Source of the DNA: an uncultured Lachnospiraceae bacterium
GTDB taxonomy: Bacteria; Bacillota; Clostridia; Lachnospirales; Lachnospiraceae
Assembly: GCA_947564735.1 (NCBI GenBank)
Contig: CANOEC010000021.1
Span: 1-64,000 of the forward strand
Length of the DNA: 64,000 bases
Direction of reading: 5' to 3'
Shown here: piece by piece, positions 26,301-35,545 of the stretch
Layout: every line of letters starts with the position of its first letter
Numbering within the stretch: position 1 is the first letter of the stretch
Made by a program: the position numbers and the translations under genes
Notes under the pieces: model-generated
Told to the model about the DNA's origin: nothing
Databases searched by the model: none
The model's input: the letters and a program-made list of their open reading frames with translations, nothing else

Positions 26301-27266
26301 CTATCCTTTTATCAATTTCTTTAGCTTTCCTTCGTTGTTCAAATAAATCAGGAAACCAACCAAAATAAGCGCCGTAGTAATCTGTTGAATAGAAGAATCT
26401 ACATTTAATCTCGCATACATGAGAGAAATCAATGCTGTTGTTACCGCCCCAAGCACATATCCAATTCTTTCATTGCAAAATCTTCCAATGAAGCCACCAA
26501 TAAACATGGGAAGAAATGCGGTAAACATCACTCCAATCGAACCAAAGTTAAGCGCCATCTGAATATTTCCGGTATTGGTCGCACTTATAAAACCAACCAC
26601 ACCCATCAAGCCGCCTGCAACCGCATAGCAGCCGACTGCGTTTGGCACTTCTTTAATACCTGTATTAACAGACACTTTTTGCCCAGACAGCAGTGCCTTA
26701 TAGTTATAGCCGAATTTTGTATAATCAAATAAGAAAATGATAACCGCCAGTCCCGCCAAAATGATAATCGAATAATTTAAAACACTCGGGAAACTGGTAA
26801 GCTCCGTATTTGCTACAAAGGAAACTCCATAACCATCTGTAATGGCAAAGGCAAATCCTTCATAGAACAGCGTCACACCAAGAGAAACGATGATTGGCGG
26901 AAGCTTCACAATAATATATATCAGTCCCGATAATGTTCCGAAAAAGATTCCAGACACCAGTGAAATCAACAGCATAACGGGTGTTGTAAACCCCATACTA
27001 ATGCAAATCTGTGACGCCACGATGGAAGAAATCATGGAGATAGAACCAATGGAAAAATCAAATCTTCCAGAATTCAAATTAATGGATAGCGCGAACGTAG
27101 TAAGCATAACCGATGTTACCGCCCTAAAAAACGCTATCCAATTTCCCTGTGTTTCAAACATGACCACACCTTTAGATGCACACAGCGCTAACATAATTAC
27201 GAGCGTAGCCACCGGAATCGTTCCAATTCCGAATATCTTTGTTATCATGCCTTTACTACTTTTCAT
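26301..27266 (-). CDS. ABC sugar importer permease (RbsC-like), second permease
   Basis: A 321-residue integral membrane protein with about eight to ten TM segments and the ribose-type permease pattern (LNSGRFDFSIGSISMISSIV, GTLSGLIYIIVKLPPIIVSL). Together with the other permease at 28717-29676 it would form the heterodimeric channel of the importer. It follows the binding-protein gene by 90 bases. Start ATG at 27266 with AAGG somewhat distant. Confidence 0.87.
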   Translation of the reverse strand: MKSSKGMITKIFGIGTIPVATLVIMLALCASKGVVMFETQGNWIAFFRAVTSVMLTTFALSINLNSGRFDFSIGSISMISSIVASQICISMGFTTPVMLLISLVSGIFFGTLSGLIYIIVKLPPIIVSLGVTLFYEGFAFAITDGYGVSFVANTELTSFPSVLNYSIIILAGLAVIIFLFDYTKFGYNYKALLSGQKVSVNTGIKEVPNAVGCYAVAGGLMGVVGFISATNTGNIQMALNFGSIGVMFTAFLPMFIGGFIGRFCNERIGYVLGAVTTALISLMYARLNVDSSIQQITTALILVGFLIYLNNEGKLKKLIKG

Positions 27267-27356
27267 CTTTCATCCATACCTTTCTGCTCTGGCAGACAGC
27301 TTTCGCACTGTCTGCCATTGCACATTTATCATTTATAATTCACTGACTTCCAATAC

Positions 27357-28658
27357 TCACTGTATTGCCTTAATATCATCAAAGCTGTATTTCCCGACAA
27401 ACTCTGAAAATGCTGCATAATCCGCTGTCAATAAAGTATCTAACATGTCTTTTGTATATGCCGGGCTTTCGACAGAGCTGTCCACTGCATAATACTCATT
27501 GAACTGTTCACTTGAGGTTGCTACCCAATAACCTTGATCGAGTGCCAGTGCGTTTCCCTCCGAGTTGCGGATTGGGGAACCCAATGCTGCTCTATATGTA
27601 GCTGCGAAAATCGGTCCGATACTTGCAGAAAATTTTCCTGCAAGATAATCCAACATGCCGGCTTCCATTGCCTCACCGTAAGCGCTCGCATATGCATCTA
27701 CGCTGGCAATCTTGACATCTGTTCCCTGTGCGCTTGTTCCAAAGAAATCCGAACCGTTTCCTACCGCAAGTATAACTTCCAGTCCGTCCATCTGTGCCAT
27801 CTGTCCACATTTTGCAAACCATGCCTCATCCATGTCATAGCCACCGACATATCCAAGGATATTAATACTTCCGATGGAGCCTGTCTCAATTGTCGCTGTC
27901 TCAAAAATCTTGCCAACAATACCATCTTTATCCGTCGCACCCTGATAATTTGCTCCTTCTCCGCCTGCTTCAACCATTGCCATCAGCATACCAGCAGCTC
28001 TGTAAATGTGCATTTCTGTATAATATGGCAGTGCGCCGCCAAAGATTGCAAAATTTTTCTTGCCTTGATCCAGATAGTGCTTTGCCATGTCATAACCTGC
28101 TTGAAACTCCACATCCAGAGAAGGACCAATCGCGCCGACGTAATACTCATTTGTCTTCACAGATTCATATTCATCATTTGTCAAAGTACCAGTCGCTACG
28201 GCATAGTACACTCCCGCGTCTGCACACTGGTTCAACTGCGCCATACGGTCAAAAGATGAAAATGAAATAACCGCCTTACAATTATTTGTGATAAAAGTAT
28301 CAATTGCAGATTTCTCACCTGCCGCGTCTACCAGCTCATCAGAATACATCAACTCCACATTATAATTTTTCGCGATATATTCCTTATAATAATTCTGGAA
28401 CGCGAGCGATTCAGCCGTGGTTGAATCAGAAACCAGAACGCCTATCTTAACCGTTTTGCTCATATCAAGCTCTGCAACAGCATCCATCCCTCCCTGCGCC
28501 GTCGTCTGTTCTTCCGCATCCTCATCAGTACCCGCTGATTCCGCCGGCTGGTTTGTTGTATCTGCAGCCGCATTCCCTTCACCCGAAGTTGAACCACAGC
28601 CAACAACCGTTGACATACACAGTGCAATACAAAGTATCATTGCCAATAACTTCTTCAT
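27357..28658 (-). CDS. ABC importer substrate-binding lipoprotein
   Basis: A 433-residue lipoprotein: the signal MKKLLAMILCIALCMS is followed by the lipobox VVGC, then a low-complexity Gly/Ala/Thr/Glu linker of about 40 residues. The mature part begins KIGVLVSDSTTAESLAFQNY, a periplasmic-binding type I fold of the sugar class, anchored outside the membrane. It is longer than ribose-binding proteins. AAGGAGG is seven bases before the ATG. It lies between the two permease genes. Ligand unknown; the hydrolases nearby suggest a xylose-, rhamnose- or hexosamine-containing oligosaccharide. Confidence 0.87.
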   Translation of the reverse strand: MKKLLAMILCIALCMSTVVGCGSTSGEGNAAADTTNQPAESAGTDEDAEEQTTAQGGMDAVAELDMSKTVKIGVLVSDSTTAESLAFQNYYKEYIAKNYNVELMYSDELVDAAGEKSAIDTFITNNCKAVISFSSFDRMAQLNQCADAGVYYAVATGTLTNDEYESVKTNEYYVGAIGPSLDVEFQAGYDMAKHYLDQGKKNFAIFGGALPYYTEMHIYRAAGMLMAMVEAGGEGANYQGATDKDGIVGKIFETATIETGSIGSINILGYVGGYDMDEAWFAKCGQMAQMDGLEVILAVGNGSDFFGTSAQGTDVKIASVDAYASAYGEAMEAGMLDYLAGKFSASIGPIFAATYRAALGSPIRNSEGNALALDQGYWVATSSEQFNEYYAVDSSVESPAYTKDMLDTLLTADYAAFSEFVGKYSFDDIKAIQ

Positions 28659-28716
28659 CTTATTTCCTCCTTAAATTGTTTGATTTATGTATAAAGCATA
28701 TTGCTAAATACCGATA

Positions 28717-29676
28717 TTATCTTGGAAGCATTTTACTTCTCTGGTTAAAGGTCGCAACAAAAACTACCAGAATGAAAATGACTGCCTTTACCATCTGTCC
28801 GATACCGGAATTAAAATTCATCAAGGTCATAATCTGTCCCAGAAATGTCATGGAAAATGCTCCGATGACCGCAGCCGTAATCTTGCTCCTCGCACCGCCC
28901 GATACCGGCATACCGCCGAATACAATGGCGATGATGACGTCCATCCCGACACTCGATGCAGTATTTTTGGTCAATGTGGGGGCATAAATGGTAGATACAA
29001 AAGCGCCAAGTCCCACACCGATTCCTGCCATTGCGAAACCGATAATCGCCATCTTTTTACCGGAAATGCCAGTCAGTCTTGCACATATTTCGTTACCGCC
29101 AAGCATTTTCTGCATCCGCCCTATCTTCGTGAAATTGAACACAAAGATGCACAACACAAGAAATAGAACCAGAATCAATACCTTAAATCCCGTCGTATCT
29201 AATGCCTTTACTGCTTCCGCCGGCACTGCAATCTCCGAACCGGTTCCATTAACCTTGATAAGCACTAACACCAACGCATTTAATACGCTCAACATTGCAA
29301 TCGTTGTGACAAAAACCGGCAGATTAAATACAGATGCCAAAATCGAATTAAACAATGAGATGAAAACAGCCACTCCTATATTAGCCAAGAACATGCACAG
29401 AAGACTTCCCGTTGCATTGTATACAATACCCCCAAGCAGGGCGCTTGTTGCCACGCTTGCGCCCAGACTGATATCAAAGGATCCTAACGTATATATGAAT
29501 ATAGCCCCGGTAGCCACGACTGCCACGACAATAGACTGATTGATAATTGCTTTCATACCATAGGCAATATTGATATCTTTGACAGTTCCCATAATCATGA
29601 AGACTCCGTATAAAAGGAGAAGCCCAACAACCGGAGCCAGATTCATAATTTGTTTCTTTATCTTTTCTTTGCTCAT
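28717..29676 (-). CDS. ABC sugar importer permease (RbsC-like), first permease
   Basis: A 319-residue membrane protein with about eight to ten TM segments. TLGSFDISLGASVATSALLG is the ribose-type permease signature, and VFGGMPVSGGARSKITAAVI matches the coupling region toward the ATPase. GGAGGG precedes the ATG at 29676. It begins 27 bases after the ATPase stop. Confidence 0.88.
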   Translation of the reverse strand: MSKEKIKKQIMNLAPVVGLLLLYGVFMIMGTVKDINIAYGMKAIINQSIVVAVVATGAIFIYTLGSFDISLGASVATSALLGGIVYNATGSLLCMFLANIGVAVFISLFNSILASVFNLPVFVTTIAMLSVLNALVLVLIKVNGTGSEIAVPAEAVKALDTTGFKVLILVLFLVLCIFVFNFTKIGRMQKMLGGNEICARLTGISGKKMAIIGFAMAGIGVGLGAFVSTIYAPTLTKNTASSVGMDVIIAIVFGGMPVSGGARSKITAAVIGAFSMTFLGQIMTLMNFNSGIGQMVKAVIFILVVFVATFNQRSKMLPR

Positions 29677-29703
29677 TTTTACAACCCTCCAAACTTACGC
29701 CCG

Positions 29704-31203
29704 CTATATCATATATTGGATGATATCCGACTCGCTAAGTGTATTACTTCGCTCAAACTCTTTGGAAATCCTGCCATCTTTCATGACCACCAGCCGATCG
29801 ACCATCCCTATCAGTTCCGCCATCTCTTCCGATATGATCACAATGGATTTTCCTTCTTTTTTCATCTGATACATCAATTGGTACATTGCCTGCTTTACAC
29901 CAATATCCACACCCCTTGTCGGACAGTCCAGAATCAGGATTTCACTCCCTCTGCCAATCCATTTCCCAAATACCACTTTCTGCTTATTTCCTCCTGAAAG
30001 CGCCGATACATATTGATTCATCTCCTGACACTTAATGCTTAGACCATCAATCTGCTTCTGTACATACGCTTTTTCCCTGCCCGGTAAAATAAGAAATCTG
30101 CTTACTGCAAACTGGTCCAATCCGCCCGCTGCTATATTATCTTTGATGCTGGCATTCAGGCATAAGGACTCAACATCCCGGTCTTTCGCAACATATCCGA
30201 TTCTATTTTTCATGGCAAATGCTTCATCTTTTACCATCTGTCCATGACATAGTACCTTTCCTTTTGCCATATGTTCCGCTCCAAAAAGCACCTTGCCAAG
30301 CGCATGCATACCGCAATGGGATAATCCGCCAATTCCAAGAATCTCTCCTCTGTGTAACTGGAGATTGAAATCAATCAACTGGTCTCCTAAGTTTCCATCC
30401 TGCACTTCCAACACCACTTCGGAATCATACCTGCCATCATAATCACTTCGGTAATAATCACCCTGTAATTCGCGCCCTATCATGCTTGTCTTAATCAAGT
30501 CCTCGTTAAACTCCTCTTTTGCAAAGGTAACGATTATCTTTCCATCCCGCAAAACAGTAAGCGAATCACATACATTCATGATTTCATCGAGGTCATGGGA
30601 GATAAAAACAACCGCCTTATTTTCTTCTTTCATTTTTTCCATGATTTTGTATATAATATCCCTGCCTATCTGTGACAGCGCTGTAGTTGTCTCATCCACC
30701 ACAAGTATCTGAGGATTCTTACTCATGACCTTTGCAATTTCAATCAATTTTCTGTCCTGTAAATCAAGTGCGCCCGTTATCATCTGCGGCTTGATATGGG
30801 ATGCTCCTATACTATCCAAGATTTCTCCTGCTTTTCGCATCATCTGTTTTCTGTTGATAACGCCTTTTTTGAACTGTTCAATCTCTCCAAGAAAAATGTT
30901 TTCTGCAACGGTAATTCCCGGAACCGTTCCGGTCTCCTGAACAATCATTCCAATGCCGTTTTCCAGAGCGTTGATCATGCTGGATGGGTGCCACTCTCTG
31001 CCCTCATATAACATCTCACCACCATCCGCTTTCTGCATCCCCGCTATAATGGATGTTACCGTAGACTTTCCCGATCCGTTTTCTCCAATCAGCCCTAAGA
31101 TTTCTCCCCGTCTGACTGTGATACTCACATCGTTAAGTGCGACCGTTGAGCCGAAACGCTTATCCATGTGCTTAACTTCAACAATGACTTCTTTCTTCTC
31201 CAT
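29704..31203 (-). CDS. ABC sugar importer ATP-binding protein (RbsA/MglA-like, two ATPase domains)
   Basis: About 499 residues from the ATG at 31203, which has AGAGGAAAG upstream. The first ATPase domain has Walker A GLIGENGSGKST and Walker B ILVVDETTTAL, where the usual DEPT is DETT. Its signature (LDLQDRKLIEIA) is degenerate. The second domain has the signature LSGGNKQKVVFGKW and Walker B EILILDCPTRGVDIG (Cys in place of Glu), and the position for Walker A reads LSHCGMHALGK, which is degenerate. This asymmetry is normal for the RbsA/MglA family. It energises import through the two RbsC-like permeases. Confidence 0.9.
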   Translation of the reverse strand: MEKKEVIVEVKHMDKRFGSTVALNDVSITVRRGEILGLIGENGSGKSTVTSIIAGMQKADGGEMLYEGREWHPSSMINALENGIGMIVQETGTVPGITVAENIFLGEIEQFKKGVINRKQMMRKAGEILDSIGASHIKPQMITGALDLQDRKLIEIAKVMSKNPQILVVDETTTALSQIGRDIIYKIMEKMKEENKAVVFISHDLDEIMNVCDSLTVLRDGKIIVTFAKEEFNEDLIKTSMIGRELQGDYYRSDYDGRYDSEVVLEVQDGNLGDQLIDFNLQLHRGEILGIGGLSHCGMHALGKVLFGAEHMAKGKVLCHGQMVKDEAFAMKNRIGYVAKDRDVESLCLNASIKDNIAAGGLDQFAVSRFLILPGREKAYVQKQIDGLSIKCQEMNQYVSALSGGNKQKVVFGKWIGRGSEILILDCPTRGVDIGVKQAMYQLMYQMKKEGKSIVIISEEMAELIGMVDRLVVMKDGRISKEFERSNTLSESDIIQYMI

Positions 31204-31235
31204 ATAGTCTCTTTCCTCTCTCCAGTGCATTATTC

Positions 31236-31472
31236 TTATTCTTGACCGGACACAAAATCTATAATTTTTAATGTATCTTCTTTTTCATAAGCGATTAACT
31301 CCAATTCCGGAATTTCCTCGCTGTGAAGCACATTGGCTAGAGCCACATACTGACACAACTTTGATTTCAAGTTTAACCGGTCGCCCTCCCCTGTTACCAA
31401 CTCGATTTTTCCTTTGCATTCATCCACCACCTGAAAGAAAGCGTTGACATCTTTAATGCCTTGAATTTTCAT
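31236..31472 (-). CDS. Small HPr-like protein, first gene of importer operon
   Basis: A 78-residue soluble protein. The pattern LVTGEGDRLNLKSKLCQYVA followed by LELIAYEKEDTLKIIDFV resembles the C-terminal half of the HPr fold (strand, helix with KSxL, strand, final helix), but I see no histidine in the position of HPr His15. I recall similar small genes at the head of ribose-type importer loci in Lachnospiraceae. It is 32 bases upstream of the ATPase start. It might be a regulatory HPr mimic; function is not established. Confidence 0.72.
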   Translation of the reverse strand: MKIQGIKDVNAFFQVVDECKGKIELVTGEGDRLNLKSKLCQYVALANVLHSEEIPELELIAYEKEDTLKIIDFVSGQE

Positions 31473-31530
31473 TACCGCACCTCATTCTCTTGAAAATAAT
31501 TCCTTTTGTTGTTCAATTTGGTTATAATGT

Positions 31531-31556
31531 TATTGTAGATAATTACATTTACAATA
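31531..31556. promoter_or_regulatory. Inverted repeat in the divergent promoter region
   Basis: TATTGTA at 31531-31537 and TACAATA at 31550-31556 are exact complements around a 12-base spacer, in the AT-rich gap between the AraC gene and the importer operon. On the minus strand TTGTAA with TAACAT or TACAAT nearby could be the operon promoter. A candidate operator, possibly for the AraC protein. Confidence 0.4.
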
Positions 31557-31671
31557 AACATTGTTTAATTTAATCAATAATACTGACGTTTTTTAATTAA
31601 AATCTTAAATTTTATATATAATAACTGATTATTTCTATACAGCATTCTTGATTTAAAAAAGGGGATTTACT

Positions 31672-32715
31672 ATGGACATGAACACCTTGCAAAAGAAACT
31701 CTATGATTTAAATAATGAAGAACTGTTTTATCAGAAATACTATTATGCGAAGCAGCAGGAATACTCTTATCAAAAATTTCTCGCTACTCTGGACATGGAC
31801 TATGTCCTAAAAAATAACATTATCATACCGGAGTATCCTGAAACCGTTCCTCCTGTTTATGAAGACTACTGGATTTTTGATGCAGGTCAGCCTATTTCTG
31901 CGCTCAAACATAACTGCTATACACCGGCAATCGAACATTCCCACACGTTTTTTGAATTAACGTATGTCTATGACGGTACTTGCGAACAAGAAATCAATGA
32001 ACAGTCCGTCCATATGCGCACTGGTGATTTTTTGGTCATGCCGCCCGGTGTAAAGCATTCTATTTCTGTTTTCGACCAAAGCATCATCATACAGATTCCG
32101 GTCAAAAAAGCTACATTGGAAAACATATTTTTTAATTTCCTGCATAGTGATAATATCCTATCCATGTTTTTTATCAACAGTATTTATGCACAACATGTAA
32201 ATGACTACATCATTTTTCACTCCGGCGATGACTTTCATATCCGCACCGCAGTATCTTACATACTATTAGAAAATATCAATAGAGAAAAATATTGGCAGAA
32301 TATTATGGTAAATACCGCCATGAATATTTTTGTTCTATTGCTTAGAAATTATGAAAAAAGTGTAGAACTGCCTTCTATTGTAAAAAAGACAGACATTCAG
32401 CGTTTCGGCTTAATCCGCTTTATTCAGGAAAATTATACCGATATCTCTTTGGATAAAATTGCAGAAAAATTTCACTATACGCCAGAATATACGTCCAAAT
32501 TAATTAAAGAAACCACCGGCATGAATTTCAAACAGATTTTACAGAAAATACGGATTGACAGAGCTGAATATCTGCTGACAGAATCAAACCTTACCGTCCT
32601 CAACATCAGCCTGCAGGTTGGTTACGAAAACGTCGAGCATTTTATCAGGACATTTAAAAAAGTACATGGTATGACTCCCTCTGCATACCGCAAAAAACAT
32701 ATAAAAACTCCGTAA
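31672..32715 (+). CDS. AraC-family transcriptional regulator with cupin sensor domain
   Basis: A 347-residue protein. Residues about 85-150 form a cupin (AIEHSHTFFELTYVYDG, MRTGDFLVMPPGVKHSIS) for effector sensing, and the C-terminal about 100 residues contain the two HTH units of AraC: SLDKIAEKFHYTPEYTSKLI and NISLQVGYENVEHFIRTFKK. GGGG with spacing precedes the ATG. It is divergent from, and about 200 bases away from, the small HPr-like gene and importer operon, so it most likely activates that operon in response to a sugar. No TM segments. Confidence 0.9.
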   Translation: MDMNTLQKKLYDLNNEELFYQKYYYAKQQEYSYQKFLATLDMDYVLKNNIIIPEYPETVPPVYEDYWIFDAGQPISALKHNCYTPAIEHSHTFFELTYVYDGTCEQEINEQSVHMRTGDFLVMPPGVKHSISVFDQSIIIQIPVKKATLENIFFNFLHSDNILSMFFINSIYAQHVNDYIIFHSGDDFHIRTAVSYILLENINREKYWQNIMVNTAMNIFVLLLRNYEKSVELPSIVKKTDIQRFGLIRFIQENYTDISLDKIAEKFHYTPEYTSKLIKETTGMNFKQILQKIRIDRAEYLLTESNLTVLNISLQVGYENVEHFIRTFKKVHGMTPSAYRKKHIKTP

Positions 32716-32767
32716 CCTATGGCTGTATTCTGTCCGCAGAAGTTAACTCTCATTCTGAATGACAAAC

Positions 32768-32962
32768 TTATTCTAAAAAATCATTTAAAAGACGCCGGGC
32801 AGAAAAAAAGCTGTCGCAGACACAGTTGGCGGAACTGGTAGGCGTTTTCAGAAACACCATCAGTTCCATCGAAACCGGTCAGTTCATCCGACAGCAAAAT
32901 TAGCGCTTATATTGTGCATCGCCCTCGACAAGAAATTTAAAGAATTGTTTTACTTTGAGTAA
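32768..32962 (+). pseudogene. XRE-family HTH regulator, single-base frameshift
   Basis: The plus strand reads KRRRAEKKLSQTQLAELVGV then FRNTISSIETGQF, the core of a compact XRE regulator. At about 32888 the expected ATCCCGACAGC is ATCCGACAGC, one C short, and the next frame gives TAKLALILCIALDKKFKELF ending at 32962. No start codon precedes the first half in frame. The gene is dead. Confidence 0.7.
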
Positions 32963-32969
32963 TATATTT

Positions 32970-34349
32970 CTATACCGCCTTCTCTTTCCACTTACCGCGT
33001 TTATAGAAAATAAACGTAATCAACGCGCCGATTACCCATGAAGCCAAGAGTGAAATAAAGATACACTCCTGCCTGCCGTTTGGCAATTCCGGTGTTCTTG
33101 TCAGAAAAGAGATTCCGTATGCAATCGGCACGCGGATAATGATTGTCGTGGCGATGGAAATCCACATCGGCGTCATCGTGTCACCCGCGCCGCGCATGAC
33201 ACCGGAGAGCGACTGCGTCACTGCCATGGCGATATACCCTACCGCAAGGATACCCATCATATCCCGGCTTAAATCCACCAGCTCCGGCGTCTTCGTGAAG
33301 ATTCCCATGAGCGACTTACCAAAAATCAGTATCAGCGCAGTAATCACGGCGGAAGTCACCACCGCTATCAATGTTCCCTGCTTTGCTCCGGTCTCCACCC
33401 TGTCGTCACGCCGTGCGCCTACGTTTTGACCCGCATAGGTCGTCATCGCCGTTCCGAAGGAGAAATTCGGCATCATGGCAAACCCGTCCACACGCATGAC
33501 AATGACATTTGCCGCAATAAACATTTCACCGAAGCTATTGGTAAGAGACTGTACCACGATCATCGCCATGGACAGAATCGCCTGCGTGATACCGGAAGGA
33601 AGACCAAGCCGGATAATCTTACCGCTGTACTCGCCCCTGATTTTCAAATACCCTGTTTTGATATCAAAAAATTCCTTCATCTTCATCAGCCGCAGCAGGC
33701 ACAGAAACGCCGAGACAAGCTGGGCAATCACCGTAGCAAGCGCCACCCCGTTGACTCCCATTCCGAGCTTTGCCACGAACACCAAATCCAACACGATATT
33801 AATAACCGTGGAAACAAGCAGATAAGCAAGGGCAGACATGGAATCACCCAGTCCCCGCAGTACGCCGCTTAAGATATTATAATACGCCAGTCCCGCCGAC
33901 CCGATAAAAAGAATCAGCAGATAGGAGTGGCACCAGTCAATAATCGACTCCGGCGTATCAAGCAGCTCCAGAAGCGGTCTTGCCACCAAGGAAGCCACCA
34001 CCATGACAAACACCGTCGCGATTGCCGTCAGCGTAATACAGTTGCCGATAGTGACGGACAATTTCTCCCGCTCCTTTGCACCGAAGTACTGTGACACCAT
34101 GATTCCGGCACCTACGCTGATACCCACGAAAAGAACAATCAGAAGATTTAAGATAGGTCCTGCACTTCCCACAGCCGCCAACGCATTATCCCCCACATAG
34201 TTGCCCACAACCACACTGTCCACCGTATTATATAGCTGTTGCGCAATATTTCCGGCCAGCATCGGAACGGCAAACAACACAATCTTCTGCCAAGGCGAAC
34301 CGACTGTCATATCTACCGGCTCCAAAAATTTTCTCAATAATTTATTCAT
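32970..34349 (-). CDS. MATE-family multidrug/Na+ exporter
   Basis: A 459-residue membrane protein with about 12 TM segments and MATE features: VLFAVPMLAGNIAQQLYNTV near the N-terminus and repeated GxGxA-type loops (LSGVLRGLGDSMSALAYLLV, LSGVMRGAGDTMTPMWISIA), one in each half, reflecting the internal duplication. GAAGGAG in the end of the upstream gene is its ribosome site, and only three bases separate it from the radical SAM stop, so the two are co-transcribed. It exports cationic or other small molecules by ion antiport; substrate unknown. Confidence 0.9.
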   Translation of the reverse strand: MNKLLRKFLEPVDMTVGSPWQKIVLFAVPMLAGNIAQQLYNTVDSVVVGNYVGDNALAAVGSAGPILNLLIVLFVGISVGAGIMVSQYFGAKEREKLSVTIGNCITLTAIATVFVMVVASLVARPLLELLDTPESIIDWCHSYLLILFIGSAGLAYYNILSGVLRGLGDSMSALAYLLVSTVINIVLDLVFVAKLGMGVNGVALATVIAQLVSAFLCLLRLMKMKEFFDIKTGYLKIRGEYSGKIIRLGLPSGITQAILSMAMIVVQSLTNSFGEMFIAANVIVMRVDGFAMMPNFSFGTAMTTYAGQNVGARRDDRVETGAKQGTLIAVVTSAVITALILIFGKSLMGIFTKTPELVDLSRDMMGILAVGYIAMAVTQSLSGVMRGAGDTMTPMWISIATTIIIRVPIAYGISFLTRTPELPNGRQECIFISLLASWVIGALITFIFYKRGKWKEKAV

Positions 34350-34352
34350 CGT

Positions 34353-35270
34353 TTATACTCCTTCGCCGTCAAATTCCGGCACAAAACTTTCTTTCGCTGT
34401 ATCACCTTCCTGAATGAAGGCATTCTTAACACCCAGTCCGATAGCGTAATCAACCACGGCGTCATATTCCCTCTTCGTCACTTTCCTGCAAAGCTCCGGC
34501 GCCTCTGTCTGACACTTCGCTGCCGTCATCGGCGTATACTGGTTCATCAGACTTAAGTAAACGCTGTCACCGTAGGTCTCATATACATACCAAATCACGT
34601 CTCTTGCATTCCGCTTATGACCGGGCAGGAGCAGATGTCTGACGATGACACCCTTCTGCATCATGCCCGTTTTATCAAAAACAGTGTTTTGAGTTATGTA
34701 AACCATTTCTTCCAGCGCCGCTTTCGCTCTCTCAGGATAATCCGGCGCCGCCGAATATTTCGCCGCCAGTCCGGAATCCATATATTTGAAATCAGTCAGA
34801 AACACATCTACGATGCCGGACAGATTCCGGATAACCTCTTTCTTTGTATAGCCGCTGCAATTATAGACGATGGGAATCGTGAGCCCCTCATTTTTTGCCA
34901 TAAGAACTGCTTCTGACACTTTCGTAACGTAGTGGTCCGGCGTCACCAGATTGATATTCGCCGCTCCCTTTTCCTGCAATTCCAGCATAATCTGTGCAAG
35001 CCGGTCCACAGAAATATACTTTCCCCTTCTGCCTGCGGCAATCTCATGATTCTGGCAGTAGACGCAGCGCAGATTACAACCGGAAAAGAACACGGCGCCG
35101 GAACCGGTTTCCCCCGAGATACACGGTTCTTCCCACATATGCAGGGCGGCTCTCGCCACATGGATTCTGTCGTCCTCCAGACAAAACCCTTTCTGACCGT
35201 TCTCTCTATCCACCCGGCATTCTCTCGGGCATAAATTACATGACGTCATAGATAAGCCGTCCCATTGCAT
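34353..35270 (-). CDS. Radical SAM protein, PflA/PflX-like
   Basis: About 305 residues from the ATG at 35270. FFSGCNLRCVYCQN holds the Cx3Cx2C cluster ligands. A preceding CNLCPRECRV segment (two CxxC-like pairs) is typical of PflX-type homologues of pyruvate formate-lyase activase. Upstream frame to 35405 lacks domain character; AGGAGAG sits 12 bases before 35270, and another ATG follows at 35249. It would reductively cleave SAM, possibly to install a glycyl radical, but no glycyl-radical enzyme is in view. Coupled to the MATE gene by a three-base gap. Confidence 0.85.
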   Translation of the reverse strand: MQWDGLSMTSCNLCPRECRVDRENGQKGFCLEDDRIHVARAALHMWEEPCISGETGSGAVFFSGCNLRCVYCQNHEIAAGRRGKYISVDRLAQIMLELQEKGAANINLVTPDHYVTKVSEAVLMAKNEGLTIPIVYNCSGYTKKEVIRNLSGIVDVFLTDFKYMDSGLAAKYSAAPDYPERAKAALEEMVYITQNTVFDKTGMMQKGVIVRHLLLPGHKRNARDVIWYVYETYGDSVYLSLMNQYTPMTAAKCQTEAPELCRKVTKREYDAVVDYAIGLGVKNAFIQEGDTAKESFVPEFDGEGV

Positions 35271-35545
35271 CTGTTTACAAAACTCTCCTATAATAGTATA
35301 CTTATACAAATTTCTTTGAAAATGACTATATGCAGAAGGCGGCATAAAGGGGCACCGTCTTTTTGCCTTCGTATTGTCCGCCGACTTAACCTCTATCGGA
35401 ATCAACTTTCCATCCCGCCCTTAAAGTCATTTAATTCCTCTACCATATACAAAATATCGTTTAGCGACTTCAAAGCACGAATATTTCCAAATACATCACT
35501 CCAAACCACACAAACGTCTTTTCAATCACGAAAGCAAAACGCGTA

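Noticed and set aside
27534-28259. 241-codon plus-strand frame
   Set aside because: Antisense to the binding lipoprotein gene; Cys/His-rich shadow composition.
33426-33872. 148-codon frame opposite the MATE gene
   Set aside because: Antisense shadow of a clear membrane transporter gene.
35402-35545. Minus-strand frame reading VWSDVFGNIRALKSLNDILY
   Set aside because: Protein-like but only about 39 codons from a GTG without a ribosome site, so kept as a possible remnant only.
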